64,000 nucleotides of DNA from Mycobacterium sp. M26 (GTDB taxonomy: Bacteria > Actinomycetota > Actinomycetes > Mycobacteriales > Mycobacteriaceae), in assembly GCF_001494595.1 (NCBI RefSeq), contig NZ_LN929907.1:1679468-1743467 (forward strand), read 5' to 3'. The position numbers were made by a program, and so were the translations under genes. Shown piece after piece: positions 45,052 to 55,117 of the stretch. The notes beneath the pieces are model-generated. The model was given only the letters and a program-made list of their open reading frames with translations. It made no database searches and was not told the DNA's origin. Numbering within the stretch: position 1 is the stretch's first letter; the number at the start of each line of letters is the position of its first letter.

Positions 45052-45515
45052 GCACGACGGCTGACAAGCTCGAGATCACCGAACTGCTCTACCGCTACGC
45101 CGAACTCATCGACTCCGGCGACTTCGACGGTGTCGGCGAGCTGCTGGGCCGGGCGGCCTTCGGTGGCCCCAACACCCCGAGCGTCTCGGGGGCACAGAAC
45201 ATCGCCGGGCTGTTCGGCATGACCACCCGTCGCTTCACCGACACCGGTACTCCGAAGACCCGTCACCTCGTCCTCAACGCGATCGTCGACCTCGACAGCG
45301 ACACCGCCGCGGCCCGTTCGACCTTCCTGGTGGTGCAGGCCACCGACACGGTGCGATTCCAGCCGATCGTGGCCGGCCGCTACTACGACACGTTCGCCCG
45401 CGACGAGACCGGCTGGTACTTCACCGAACGCATCGCTGACGTCGAGATGATCGGCGACGTGTCTGATCACCTGCTCATCGACCCCCGCGCGTTCGACAAG
45501 CCGGGCGAAGGATGA
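45048..45515 (+). CDS. SnoaL-like (NTF2-fold) small protein
   Basis: This 155-residue protein starts at ATG 45048, overlapping the tsaD stop (ATGA). It has the NTF2/SnoaL_4 pattern '[20 protein letters not shown]', '[20 protein letters not shown]', '[20 protein letters not shown]'. Relatives are isomerases, dehydratases or cyclases of small ligands; the active site cannot be assigned here. It resembles the protein encoded at 58402 ('YEDGTPKTRHHTTNV' region), suggesting paralogy. Coupling to tsaD ties it to the housekeeping operon, though its role need not be related. Confidence 0.86.
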   Translation: MSTTADKLEITELLYRYAELIDSGDFDGVGELLGRAAFGGPNTPSVSGAQNIAGLFGMTTRRFTDTGTPKTRHLVLNAIVDLDSDTAAARSTFLVVQATDTVRFQPIVAGRYYDTFARDETGWYFTERIADVEMIGDVSDHLLIDPRAFDKPGEG

Positions 45516-45561
45516 GCCCGGTGAGGAGATGCGCCATCGGGCCTGAGCGGTTCGACCGGTG

Positions 45562-46566
45562 ATGCACTACGAACTGCGGTTACGTCCGGCGCAACCGGCT
45601 ACCCCCGCGCCCGATGCGTTCACCATCCACCGCGCCGAGGTGCCCCCGAGCCCGGGGCGCGACGGGCTGTCGCTGGCCTTCATCCACGAGGGTCAGGGCG
45701 GCTACCCGCTGCTGCTCCTGCACGGCTATCCCGAGACCAAACGAATCTGGTGGCGCAATATCGCCGCACTGGCCGAGGCCGGCTATGAGGTGATCGCGCC
45801 GGATCTGCGCGGCCATGGCGACTCCGACCTGTCAGCTGACGACGTCTACGACATCGCCGCCTACAGCCGCGACGTCTACCACCTCGTGCACGACGTGCTC
45901 GGCCACTCGCACTGCGGTGTAGTGGGCGGTGACGTCGGCGGCGTCGTTGCGATCGACCTGATCCACCGGTTCGAGGGGTTCGTCGACAAGCTGGTGTTCT
46001 TCGACTCCGTGCCGCCGCTGGTTTTCGAGGACTACGTGGCCGCGGGACTGGACCCGGCGGCGGTGCTGCGCGACGGGCCGACCGGTGATTACCGCCGCCT
46101 GCAGGGGGAGACCCCGGACGCCCTGGCCGCCGAGCTCGATACCCCGGCCAAACGGCGCCGCTTCATCGGCGGCATGTACGGCCACCGGCTGTGGGCCTCG
46201 CCCGGCACGTTCGACGACGCCGACGTCGACTTCATGACCGAACCATTCGCCACCGAGGAGCGGCTGCGTGCCGGCTGGGCGGTCTACCAGCTGGCCTACG
46301 GCAGGGCGGTCAGCGAGGCCCCCATCATGGACCGCAAGGTCGATACCCCGACCCTGCTTCTCTACGGAATGGACGATCAGGTCGTCGGCCCCGAGTTCGT
46401 GCACGCCTGCGAGGTGGCCTTCACCAACCGCACCGGTCCGGTGGTGCTGCCGGGGGCCGGGCATTTCCTGCAGTGGGAGCGGGCCGACCTGGTCAATGCG
46501 CTGGTCATCGCCTTCTTCGGTGACTTGCGCGTGGCTCACGAACAGTCAGCCGCCGCGACCGGCTAA
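45562..46566 (+). CDS. Alpha/beta hydrolase, haloacetate dehalogenase / epoxide hydrolase type
   Basis: This protein of about 334 residues starts at ATG 45562 (GTG 45559 is directly before it). '[20 protein letters not shown]' contains the H-G-Y-P oxyanion motif, '[13 protein letters not shown]' follows, and the nucleophile elbow '[14 protein letters not shown]' has Asp where esterases have Ser. His is in '[15 protein letters not shown]'. An Asp nucleophile points to dehalogenase or epoxide hydrolase chemistry. It is the last gene before the groES promoter. Substrate unknown. Confidence 0.9.
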   Translation: MHYELRLRPAQPATPAPDAFTIHRAEVPPSPGRDGLSLAFIHEGQGGYPLLLLHGYPETKRIWWRNIAALAEAGYEVIAPDLRGHGDSDLSADDVYDIAAYSRDVYHLVHDVLGHSHCGVVGGDVGGVVAIDLIHRFEGFVDKLVFFDSVPPLVFEDYVAAGLDPAAVLRDGPTGDYRRLQGETPDALAAELDTPAKRRRFIGGMYGHRLWASPGTFDDADVDFMTEPFATEERLRAGWAVYQLAYGRAVSEAPIMDRKVDTPTLLLYGMDDQVVGPEFVHACEVAFTNRTGPVVLPGAGHFLQWERADLVNALVIAFFGDLRVAHEQSAAATG

Positions 46567-46597
46567 GCCCTCGGCGAATCTGCAAAGGGTCACCCTT

Positions 46598-46629
46598 GAG
46601 TGCTAGCACTCGCATGTATAGAGTGCTAG
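46598..46629 (+). promoter_or_regulatory. CIRCE element (HrcA operator), doubled, at the groES promoter
   Basis: CTAGCACTC (46603-46611), nine bases, then GAGTGCTAG (46621-46629) is a canonical CIRCE, the HrcA repressor site. The left half also forms a perfect 14-base palindrome, GAGTGCTAGCACTC (46598-46611), so two binding arrangements overlap. TTGAGT (46596-46601) and TATAGA (46617-46622) could be -35 and -10, though their 15-base spacing is short. If so, HrcA would block RNA polymerase directly. Confidence 0.9.
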
Positions 46630-46715
46630 GTGGCACGCGGCCAACCCCCTGCGCCGGCACCCGCGACGACGACGCGAAGGCTTGGACGTATGCCGAACAC
46701 CTGGTTAAACCGACA

Positions 46716-46738
46716 GGTCCGGGGAAAAGCCCCGGGCC
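46716..46738 (+). promoter_or_regulatory. Stable hairpin in the groES 5' leader
   Basis: GGTCCGGGG (46716-46724) pairs with CCCCGGGCC (46730-46738), one G-U pair, around a five-base loop AAAAG. It lies 14 bases before the GGAGGA ribosome-binding site of groES, so it may protect the mRNA or modulate initiation with temperature. Confidence 0.5.
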
Positions 46739-46766
46739 CGCACCCCTAACAGTGGAGGACTCCATC

Positions 46767-47066
46767 GTGGCCGTGAACATCAAGCCACTCGAGGACAAGA
46801 TCCTCGTTCAGGCCAATGAGGCCGAGACGACCACCGCGTCGGGTCTGGTCATCCCGGACACCGCCAAGGAGAAGCCGCAGGAAGGCACCGTCGTCGCCGT
46901 CGGCCCCGGCCGCTGGGACGAGGATGGCGAGAAGCGCATCCCGCTGGACGTCGCCGAGGGCGACACCGTCATCTACAGCAAGTACGGCGGCACCGAGATC
47001 AAGTACAACGGCGAGGAGTACTTGATCCTGTCGGCCCGCGACGTGCTGGCGGTCGTCAACAAGTAG
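46767..47066 (+). CDS. groES: Co-chaperonin GroES (Cpn10)
   Basis: This 99-residue protein starts at GTG 46767 after TGGAGGA. '[20 protein letters not shown]' begins the beta-barrel, the mobile GroEL-binding loop is '[17 protein letters not shown]', and '[16 protein letters not shown]' ends it. GroES caps GroEL during folding. It leads the groES-groEL1 operon under HrcA control. Confidence 0.98.
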   Translation: MAVNIKPLEDKILVQANEAETTTASGLVIPDTAKEKPQEGTVVAVGPGRWDEDGEKRIPLDVAEGDTVIYSKYGGTEIKYNGEEYLILSARDVLAVVNK

Positions 47067-48773
<1,707 letters not shown>

Positions 48774-48792
48774 GTAGTAGCGCAGCCTCGAC

Positions 48793-48842
48793 TGTGGGGC
48801 TTATGTACGCGATCTCGACGATCTGCGTGCATAAGCCCCACA
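48793..48842 (+). terminator. Long hairpin terminator after groEL1
   Basis: An 18-base stem with one G-U pair (48793-48810 with 48825-48842) closes a 14-base loop, 20 bases after the groEL1 stop. No T-run follows. Confidence 0.8.
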
Positions 48843-48965
48843 CTCGTCTCTAGACCCCTGCGCCAGTGTGCGGTTTCATCCGCGACACGCCGCCGGCCGC
48901 GTATGGCGATTCACACTCGACGCCCGCCCCAATTTCCGACTTTTGGTCTGAATACGGGTGACCTC

Positions 48966-48981
48966 CAATATCGTCATATTG
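48966..48981. promoter_or_regulatory. AT-rich palindrome upstream of the excalibur gene
   Basis: CAATAT (48966-48971) and ATATTG (48976-48981) form a perfect inverted repeat with spacer CGTC. It lies 33 bases before GTG 49015 in a locally AT-rich stretch, where a promoter would be expected. It is a plausible repressor site. The rest of 48843-49014 shows nothing I can name. Confidence 0.4.
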
Positions 48982-49014
48982 TCCAGTCGGTCTTGTGTAT
49001 GACGGGGAGTAGTT

Positions 49015-49221
49015 GTGTATCGAGTTGTCGGGGTTCTCGTAGCGTCCACGTTCGGCGCCATGGCGATCGGTATCGCCGCGCCGGCCAGTGCTGAGCCCAG
49101 CATGCCGTTCAAGAACTGCACGCAAGCCAAGGCGGCGGGCTACTGCGACATCCCCTCCGACAGCCCGATCTACACCCCGCCTCAGGACCGCGACGGCGAC
49201 GGCCTCGCCTGCGAGTGCTGA
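49015..49221 (+). CDS. Small secreted excalibur (calcium-binding) domain protein
   Basis: This 68-residue protein starts at GTG 49015, with GGGGAG six bases upstream. It has a signal peptide ('VYRVVGVLVASTFGAMAIGI', cleavage near 'ASA-EPS') and a single excalibur domain: 'FKNCTQAKAAGYCDIP' and 'DRDGDGLACEC'. The DxDxDGxxC core resembles an EF-hand loop and the cysteines should be disulfide-bonded. It is probably exported to the cell envelope. The start of a relE remnant overlaps its last two bases in another frame. Confidence 0.88.
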   Translation: MYRVVGVLVASTFGAMAIGIAAPASAEPSMPFKNCTQAKAAGYCDIPSDSPIYTPPQDRDGDGLACEC

Positions 49222-49375
49222 CGAGCAGCGGTTTACCCGCGCCAAGAAACTCGTTGGCAGCCAGAATGATTGGCGGGTGCGCCTCGGGCAGTGCCGCGTG
49301 GTCTACTCCGTCGACGACGATGCCGATTCGGTGACCGTCTTCGTCGTCGCCAAGCGCAGCGACGCGTATCGCTGA
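49220..49375 (+). pseudogene. Remnant of a RelE/ParE-type toxin gene (C-terminal part)
   Basis: Frame +2 relative to the excalibur gene encodes about 51 residues that read as the C-terminal half of a RelE toxin: 'RAKKLVGSQNDWRVRLGQCR', 'VVYSVDDDADSVTVFVVAKR', 'SDAYR' and a stop. In intact relatives the middle reads W-R-V-R-x-G-x-Y-R-V-V-Y; here Cys replaces that Tyr. The N-terminal half, a start codon and a ribosome-binding site are missing, and no antitoxin gene is adjacent. The fragment starts exactly at the end of the excalibur gene, so it looks like a deletion junction. Confidence 0.75.
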
Positions 49376-49417
49376 AGGGTGCTCGGGCACACGCGCCGCA
49401 GCAGTAAGCTGCTGCCC

Positions 49418-50077
49418 GTGGCGAAAGTCTTGGGTGGCAACGCGGGTCGCTGGCTGGCGGCCGGGCTGTCCGTCGTCGTCTCCGCCGCCATGTTCTACGC
49501 CCAGAGCCATGAGACCTCGCACCACGCCGCCACCCCGGCCGCTTCGCCGACATCTGCCCCGGCCGCACCGCCGCCCAACATGGCCACCCCCGCCGAAGCT
49601 GAGCTGCTCGCCGCCAGCGCCCCCGTCGCCGATGCCGCCAGCTTTCAGTTCGCTTTGCCACCTGGTGATGTCGACGAACACAATCTCCAGATCCACACCA
49701 TCTGGGTGGCCCGCGCCATCAGCGTGATGTTCCTGGAGATCAACACCATGTACGGCTACCGCCAGGATCCGCTGAAGTGGCATCCCAACGGTCTGGCCGT
49801 CGACGTCATGATCCCGAACTACCACACCAAAGAGGGCATCGAACTGGGCAACCAGATCGCCGGCTACGCCCTGGCCAACGCCAAACGCTGGGGCGTCCTG
49901 CACGTCATCTGGCGGCAGGGCTACTACCCGGGCATCGGTGCGCCGAGTTGGACCGCCGACTACGGCAACGAGACCGCCAACCACTACGACCACGTGCACA
50001 TCGCCACCGATGGCGGCGGATACCCGAGCGGCCAGGAGACCTACTACCTGGGCTCCATGCAAACGGCTCCGGCCTGA
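49418..50077 (+). CDS. Membrane-anchored/secreted protein with M15-like peptidase fold
   Basis: I take GTG 49418 as start (219 residues); GTG 49379 would add 13. TAAGCT lies seven bases before GTG 49418, within a CAGCAG-TAAG-CTGCTG palindrome, so it may be leaderless. An N-terminal signal/anchor ('WLAAGLSVVVSAAMFYA') precedes an Ala/Pro linker. The C-terminal domain has 'WHPNGLAVDVMIPN' and 'ANHYDHVHIAT', matching the H-x6-D and H-x-H metal ligands of M15-type D-Ala-D-Ala carboxypeptidase-like proteins. A role in peptidoglycan is likely but some relatives may lack activity. Confidence 0.8.
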   Translation: MAKVLGGNAGRWLAAGLSVVVSAAMFYAQSHETSHHAATPAASPTSAPAAPPPNMATPAEAELLAASAPVADAASFQFALPPGDVDEHNLQIHTIWVARAISVMFLEINTMYGYRQDPLKWHPNGLAVDVMIPNYHTKEGIELGNQIAGYALANAKRWGVLHVIWRQGYYPGIGAPSWTADYGNETANHYDHVHIATDGGGYPSGQETYYLGSMQTAPA

Positions 50078-50094
50078 TCCCGCGAAGGGCGCGC

Positions 50095-50334
50095 CTAGAT
50101 CGTGCTGCGGAGATAGTCCCAGAGCTGCTTGCGGCCGTTCTGATCTTTGGTCAGGTGCTGGAGGTGGCTCAGCTGCGCCTCGTCGGTGTCACCGCCGGGA
50201 TCGACCTTGCTGGGTACCGGGCGGTGATGACGGTCGCCGACGGGTTTGGCCGCGGCCACCCCGGCGCCGAGCCCGATGGTCAACGCGGCGCTCACCGCGC
50301 ACGCAGCCGCCCCAACCGCGAGTGAACGCATCAT
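50095..50334 (-). CDS. Small secreted protein of unknown function
   Basis: This 79-residue protein starts at ATG 50334 or 50331. A signal peptide is clear ('SLAVGAAACAVSAALTIGLG', cleavage near 'AAA-KPV'). The mature part is about 48 residues, charged, with no cysteine ('DEAQLSHLQHLTKDQNGRKQ'). Convergent with the M15-like gene, and divergent from the DUF4349 lipoprotein 79 bases away. I do not recognise a family. Confidence 0.72.
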   Translation of the reverse strand: MMRSLAVGAAACAVSAALTIGLGAGVAAAKPVGDRHHRPVPSKVDPGGDTDEAQLSHLQHLTKDQNGRKQLWDYLRSTI

Positions 50335-50413
50335 TGGCGAAAGCTCCCTCCCGAACTGATCGGCAGAATTCTAACGTCCACGTCAGTCCGCGCTGCCCGC
50401 TACATTCGGCTAG

Positions 50414-51271
50414 ATGGACCGGACCTCGCCCATCCTGCGGATCGGAACGTGGCTGCTGGCCGCGCTGGCAACGCTGGTGGTGCTCACCGGCTGTACCGGT
50501 GGGCCGGTCCGGCCGCCCGAGATTCCCGCCGGCCCTCCCGCTGATGCCGTGCAGGCGCCGGTGCCGGAGGGCGGACCGAAGGCTCCGCCGACCCCCGTCC
50601 AGCGCGACGTCGTCAAGACGGCGTCCATGACCATGCGGGTAACCAATCCCGGCGAAGCCGCCGACAAGGCCACCGCGACCGTCGACGCCGTCCAGGGTCG
50701 CGTCGACAGGCGTTCCGAAGATGCCGGGTCGGGAACCGGCAGGGCTCAGACGATTCTGGTGCTGCGAGTTCCGGCGGCCAAGCTCGACGAGGTCATCGCA
50801 GACCTCAAGTCGCTCGGGACCGTCGAGAGCGTCGAAGTCACCACCGACGACGTCACCGCGCAGCGCGCCGATCTGGACGCCCGGATCAAGGCGCTGCAGA
50901 CCTCGGTCGACCGGCTGCTGGCGATCATGCGCGACGCCAAAGACCCCGACGCCCTCATCAAAGCTGAAGGCGCACTCTCCGAACGGCAGGCCGAGCTCGA
51001 CAGCCTGCGGGCCCAGCGCGAAGCGCTCGGCGACCAGATCGCCTACAGCACACTGAATGTCACGTTCATCGCCCAGACCATCGGTGGGCCGGCGCCGGAC
51101 AAGTATCAGGGTTTCTTCGGTCAGGTCCACCGGGGTTGGGACGCCTTGGTCTCGCTGGCCGGCGACTCGATTCTGCTCTTCGGTCTGCTGCTGCCCTGGC
51201 TAGGCGTGCTCGCGGTCGCCGGCGGAGTCACCTATGGCATCGTCCGACTGGTGAAGAGCCGACGGTCGTGA
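50414..51271 (+). CDS. DUF4349 lipoprotein
   Basis: This 285-residue protein starts at ATG 50414. Its N-terminus is a lipoprotein signal peptide with lipobox 'VVLTGC' (Cys near 29). The DUF4349 body begins 'DVVKTASMTMRVTNPGEAAD' and includes a coiled-coil (about 165-210, 'RIKALQTSVDRLLAIMRDAK'). A C-terminal membrane segment ('ILLFGLLLPWLGVLAVAGGV') ends in a basic tail. It is therefore held in the membrane at both ends. The family is widespread and uncharacterised. Its stop overlaps the GTG of the enoyl-CoA hydratase (GTGA). Confidence 0.9.
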   Translation: MDRTSPILRIGTWLLAALATLVVLTGCTGGPVRPPEIPAGPPADAVQAPVPEGGPKAPPTPVQRDVVKTASMTMRVTNPGEAADKATATVDAVQGRVDRRSEDAGSGTGRAQTILVLRVPAAKLDEVIADLKSLGTVESVEVTTDDVTAQRADLDARIKALQTSVDRLLAIMRDAKDPDALIKAEGALSERQAELDSLRAQREALGDQIAYSTLNVTFIAQTIGGPAPDKYQGFFGQVHRGWDALVSLAGDSILLFGLLLPWLGVLAVAGGVTYGIVRLVKSRRS

Positions 51272-52047
51272 CCGACGAACCGCTGGTCTGCCATGAGCGT
51301 GACGACCGCGGCGTGGTGACGCTGACGCTGAACCGTCCGCAGTCGTTCAACGCGCTGTCCGAGGCGATGCTTGCCGCGCTGGCTGAGCGGCTCGCGCCGC
51401 TCGCCACCGACGAGACCGTGCGCGCCGTGATCCTGGCCGCCGCCGGAAAAGCGTTCTGCGCCGGACACGACCTCAAGGAGATGCGCGCCGAGCCGTCGTT
51501 GGATTACTACGAGCAGCTGTTCGCGGACTGCACGGAGGTCATGCTCGCGATCCAGCGCCTGCCGGTGCCGGTGATCGCCCGGGTGCACGGCATCGCGACC
51601 GCCGCCGGTTGCCAGCTGGTGGCGATGTGCGATCTGGCGGTAGCCAGCCGTGCTGCCCGGTTTGCGGTCAGCGGGATCAACGTCGGGCTGTTCTGCTCCA
51701 CACCCGGAGTTGCGTTGTCGCGCAATGTCCCTCGTAAAGCCGCGTTCGAGATGCTGGTGACCGGTGATTTCGTCGACGCCGAGCAGGCCAGAGAACTCGG
51801 GCTGGTCAATCGGGTGGCCGACCCCGAGGCGCTCGATGACGACATTGGCGCGCTGGTGTCACGCATCGTGGCCAAACCTCGTGCAGCCCTCGCGGTGGGC
51901 AAGGCGTTGTTCTACCGCCAGATCGAAACCGGCATCGCCGCCGCGTATGACGACGCCGGTGCGACGATGGCCGCCAACATGATGGACCCCTGCGCACTGG
52001 AGGGTGTGCAGGCCTTCATTGAGAAGCGCCCACCGAGATGGCCGTAA
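51268..52047 (+). CDS. Enoyl-CoA hydratase/isomerase family protein
   Basis: This 259-residue crotonase-family protein starts at GTG 51268. The oxyanion-hole segments are 'AFCAGHDLKEM' and 'HGIATAAGCQLVAMCDLAVA'. In the second active-site region, 'GLFCSTPGVALSRNVPRKAA' has Cys-Ser in place of the usual acidic pair, so classical hydratase activity is uncertain. Related sequences are often labelled echA-type. It is translationally coupled to a lipoprotein gene, which is unusual for a fatty-acid enzyme. Substrate unknown. Confidence 0.9.
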   Translation: MTDEPLVCHERDDRGVVTLTLNRPQSFNALSEAMLAALAERLAPLATDETVRAVILAAAGKAFCAGHDLKEMRAEPSLDYYEQLFADCTEVMLAIQRLPVPVIARVHGIATAAGCQLVAMCDLAVASRAARFAVSGINVGLFCSTPGVALSRNVPRKAAFEMLVTGDFVDAEQARELGLVNRVADPEALDDDIGALVSRIVAKPRAALAVGKALFYRQIETGIAAAYDDAGATMAANMMDPCALEGVQAFIEKRPPRWP

Positions 52048-52132
52048 ACTCCTCCACCACAGTAAATTCGGCGTTCGGCGGCCATGAGGTGTCGGTGCTG
52101 AACCCGGCCGGCTCTCGGGGCGGCTTGTCCAG

Positions 52133-52780
52133 TCATGTGCCAGATTCGAATCGTGAGAGCCCGGCCTTGGGTGCGTCGTCGGACTGAATAGCCGCGACGA
52201 CTTTGTCGATCAACCAGGTCAGCGAGTCCGATGCCTCGGCAGCGGACAAGCGCCAGGCGCCAACAAGTCGCTCGTAGCTGGGAAGATTCCACAGCACGTC
52301 GAGCAGGCCGGCGACCGTACGTACTTGCCCCGGGGTCCAGTGGGGCGCAGCTGAGGCCACTGCGCGCTGTAGGGCCTGGCGGCGACGCTCGTCGGCGCCG
52401 ACGAAAACGGGATCCGATGGTGTGCGAACGGACTCGTCAATGGTGAATCGTTGCAGTGAGGCAAAGAATCGGGCAGTGGTGTCGGTCAGGTTCGTCAGAT
52501 CGACGTCGTCGTAGGAGATATCGGCTTCGTCCTCGAGCCGGCGCATCACCGCGTCGTGCAATTCGCGTTCGGTGGGGAAGTGTCGATAGACGGTGCGTTC
52601 ACCGACACCGGCACGCTCGGCGACAGCGCGGAAGGTGAGATCGCGCCAGTCCCATGTCCGGTACTCGTGCACGAGTTCGCTCCCCGCGGCGATGATCCGG
52701 TCGCGTGTGTGCTCAGCCTGGCGGCGCCGAGCCGAGCTGTCGTATGGGCGGCGGGATTCGCCCCTTGACTGCTTACTCAT
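52133..52780 (-). CDS. TetR-family transcriptional regulator
   Basis: This 215-residue protein starts at ATG 52780. The helix-turn-helix lies at about 22-70: 'RDRIIAAGSELVHEYRTWDW', 'LTFRAVAERAGVGERTVYRH' and 'FPTERELHDAVMRRLEDEAD'. The rest is the helical ligand-binding domain ('DLTNLTDTTARFFASLQRFT'). It is divergent from a sulfotransferase gene, with 43 bases between and a palindrome in the gap, so it probably represses both. Confidence 0.93.
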   Translation of the reverse strand: MSKQSRGESRRPYDSSARRRQAEHTRDRIIAAGSELVHEYRTWDWRDLTFRAVAERAGVGERTVYRHFPTERELHDAVMRRLEDEADISYDDVDLTNLTDTTARFFASLQRFTIDESVRTPSDPVFVGADERRRQALQRAVASAAPHWTPGQVRTVAGLLDVLWNLPSYERLVGAWRLSAAEASDSLTWLIDKVVAAIQSDDAPKAGLSRFESGT

Positions 52781-52786
52781 ATTGAT

Positions 52787-52800
52787 GACAGTGTACTGTC
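52787..52800. promoter_or_regulatory. Palindromic operator between tetR and the sulfotransferase gene
   Basis: GACAGT (52787-52792), GT, ACTGTC (52795-52800) is an inverted repeat with perfect six-base arms. It lies six bases from the TetR ATG and 23 bases before the sulfotransferase GTG. It is the obvious candidate binding site for the divergent TetR. Confidence 0.6.
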
Positions 52801-52823
52801 TCGAATTGTCCGAAGGAGGTTGC

Positions 52824-53972
52824 GTGGCATCATCCGCCGAATTGTTGCGCGCCGCACGGGACAAAACAGGCCTCGATGACTTCGGCGACGATGCCTTTCG
52901 CGAAGGACTCGACATTCTCGTCAGCGCATTGGGCGCGGAGGCGCGACTCAACGCGCGGGGTGAGGCCTTCGTCTACCCGCGCATCGTCGGACATTTGCGT
53001 CAGCGGCTGCAGGTGGAGGACTGGTACCGCCGTCACCCCGAAATCGATGACGAACCCCTCGACGCGGTCCTGTTCGGGCTGGGGCTGCCTCGCACCGGAT
53101 CCACGGCGTTGTCGTTCCTTCTGGCTCAGGATCCCGAGATTCGTTACCTCCGTAGCTGGGAAGCCGCGCAACCGTGTCCACCGCCGTCGACCGTCGCTGG
53201 TGATGACCCGCGCATTCCGCCCGGGGTGACCAAAGTGATGGCCGGCAGCCGCCACCACGTGCCCGCCGACCCCAACGGGCCGATGGAATGCCTCGACCTG
53301 ATGGCGCTGGACTTCACCTCGCAGATCTTCCAGGCCTACGCGCAGATCCCCAGTTACTCGCAGTGGCTGGTCGAACAAGCCGATTTCACCTCCACTTACG
53401 TCTATCAGCGCCGGGTGCTCAAGCTGTTGCAGTGGGGGCAACCGCGTCGACCGTGGCGGCTGAAGTCGCCAGCCCATGTGCTGTCCCTGACATACCTTGC
53501 CCGGGTCTTCCCGGACGCCCGGTTTGTCATGACCCATCGTGATCCCACCGATGTTCTCGTCTCGGTAGCCGACGTCTACGCCGATATCGTCGGTGGCTTC
53601 ACCGATCATGTGGATCGGCGCTACCTAGGGGAGCTCAACGCCTATCAGTGGTCGGTGGGAATGAATCGGGCGGTGGCCTTCCGAGACGAGGGGGCCGATG
53701 ATCGGTTCTTCGACATCGACTTTCGCACGATGGCGCAGGACCCGATCGCAGAAGTGCGTGCGCTGTACGCATGGCTCGGACGCCCGGTCACTGATGAATT
53801 CGACGCTGGAATGCGCGCATGGTGGACGCACAACGCGCAAAACCGTGAACCACGCTCGGCGGCTGATCCGGACAGCTTCGGCCTGAATCCCGAGCTAATC
53901 CGGCCCCTTTTCGCCGACTATGCAGCCCACGCGCAGGCCTGGACCAGGCAGCGCGGCCGTCCAGAAGGGTGA
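52824..53972 (+). CDS. PAPS-dependent sulfotransferase family protein (1)
   Basis: This 382-residue protein starts at GTG 52824 after a strong GAAGGAGG. The 5'-phosphosulfate loop is 'GLGLPRTGSTALSFLL' (about 85-100, R-T-G-S-T), and the 3'-phosphate motif is 'ARFVMTHRDPTDVLVSVADV'. 'PWRLKSPAHVLSLTYLARVF' between them is typical of the Sulfotransfer_3 group found in many mycobacteria. It would transfer sulfate from PAPS to a lipid or steroid hydroxyl; some members may act otherwise. DUF7064-like gene follows 10 bases later. Confidence 0.92.
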   Translation: MASSAELLRAARDKTGLDDFGDDAFREGLDILVSALGAEARLNARGEAFVYPRIVGHLRQRLQVEDWYRRHPEIDDEPLDAVLFGLGLPRTGSTALSFLLAQDPEIRYLRSWEAAQPCPPPSTVAGDDPRIPPGVTKVMAGSRHHVPADPNGPMECLDLMALDFTSQIFQAYAQIPSYSQWLVEQADFTSTYVYQRRVLKLLQWGQPRRPWRLKSPAHVLSLTYLARVFPDARFVMTHRDPTDVLVSVADVYADIVGGFTDHVDRRYLGELNAYQWSVGMNRAVAFRDEGADDRFFDIDFRTMAQDPIAEVRALYAWLGRPVTDEFDAGMRAWWTHNAQNREPRSAADPDSFGLNPELIRPLFADYAAHAQAWTRQRGRPEG

Positions 53973-53982
53973 ATGAATTTCT

Positions 53983-55053
53983 ATGGCAATAGATTTGACC
54001 GGTGGTATCGATCCGACACGGGAGTTGACGTTCGACGCCGCACCCACGGATCCACTGATGCGCGATTCGGTGAGCTTCTGGGTATTCGACGATCGAGGTG
54101 AACTCGGATTCCCGAGAGTTGGCATCGAGGCGGTGGGGGCGAACTGGCACTCCCACTCGGTGCAGGTCAACGTGGCCTTCCCCGACGGACGAGTGTTCCG
54201 CATTCGCGACGACGCCCCGAGTCTTCCCGCTGCCGGAATCGACGGCGCTCCACGGGTGCTCGGCGCTGGCCCGCTGGCCTTCACCTGTGTCCGCGAATTC
54301 GACACGTGGACAATGGTATTCGATGGTTCTCTGGTGCAGACCAGCTCAGCAGATCTGGTCGCTGGCCGTAAGACTGGGCCGATGGCCGACGTGCGCTTTG
54401 AGGTGCAGGCCACGCTCGCTGCGCCGCCTTGGGTTCAGGGGTCGCTACAAGCTGACGCCGCCGAGTCGCTGAACAGCTCGATAACCGGCGATCTCATGGG
54501 GGGACCGCGCTACGAGCAGCTCTTCCGCGCTACCGGGACGCTGAGTGTCGGCGCCGAGCAGAATGCCTTCACCGGTACCGGATTACGCATTAAGCGGCAG
54601 GGCATCCGCAAGCTGGAAGGGTTCTGGGGGCACTGCTGGCAATCCGCGCTGTTTCCCAGCGGCCGTGGTTTCGGGTACATCGCCTATCCGCCGCGGCCGG
54701 ACGGTCAACCGACTTTCAACGAGGGTTACGTCTTCGCCGGAGACGGAGCACTGATCCCAGCCCGCGTCGTCGACGCACCGTGGCTGCGCAGACTGCAACC
54801 GCTCGGTGAGGATGTCTCGGTGGTGCTGGAAACCGCACGCGGCGTTGTGCATATCGAGGGGCAGACGGTTCTGTCCACCCATGACATCACCGACCCACGC
54901 AGCGTGTCCCCCGAGAAGCTAGAGGCAATGGCCAACTGGACATTCCCGGCACTGCAACAAGCCGGTGCGCGCTACACATGGGACGGCGAAACGACCTACG
55001 GCATGCTGGAGCGATCGATCCCGACCGACCAACTGGAGCCGCTGCAGGCGTAG
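53983..55053 (+). CDS. Uncharacterised DUF7064/DUF7065-like protein
   Basis: This 356-residue protein starts at ATG 53983 and follows the sulfotransferase in one operon. It is beta-rich and contains repeated sheet-like segments ('SVSFWVFDDRGELGFPRVGI', 'MVFDGSLVQTSSADLVAGRK', 'GIRKLEGFWGHCWQSALFPS', 'GFGYIAYPPRPDG'), ending 'WDGETTYGMLERSIP'. The pattern fits the large actinobacterial DUF7064/7065 group, often found next to steroid or terpenoid genes. No signal peptide. Function unknown. The family name is from memory and should be confirmed. Confidence 0.82.
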   Translation: MAIDLTGGIDPTRELTFDAAPTDPLMRDSVSFWVFDDRGELGFPRVGIEAVGANWHSHSVQVNVAFPDGRVFRIRDDAPSLPAAGIDGAPRVLGAGPLAFTCVREFDTWTMVFDGSLVQTSSADLVAGRKTGPMADVRFEVQATLAAPPWVQGSLQADAAESLNSSITGDLMGGPRYEQLFRATGTLSVGAEQNAFTGTGLRIKRQGIRKLEGFWGHCWQSALFPSGRGFGYIAYPPRPDGQPTFNEGYVFAGDGALIPARVVDAPWLRRLQPLGEDVSVVLETARGVVHIEGQTVLSTHDITDPRSVSPEKLEAMANWTFPALQQAGARYTWDGETTYGMLERSIPTDQLEPLQA

Positions 55054-55117
55054 GGACGCGCACCGTCGCTCATTCAAGGGTCGCGCCGGCTCGAGACGGT
55101 CATCGGGCATGCCCGTT

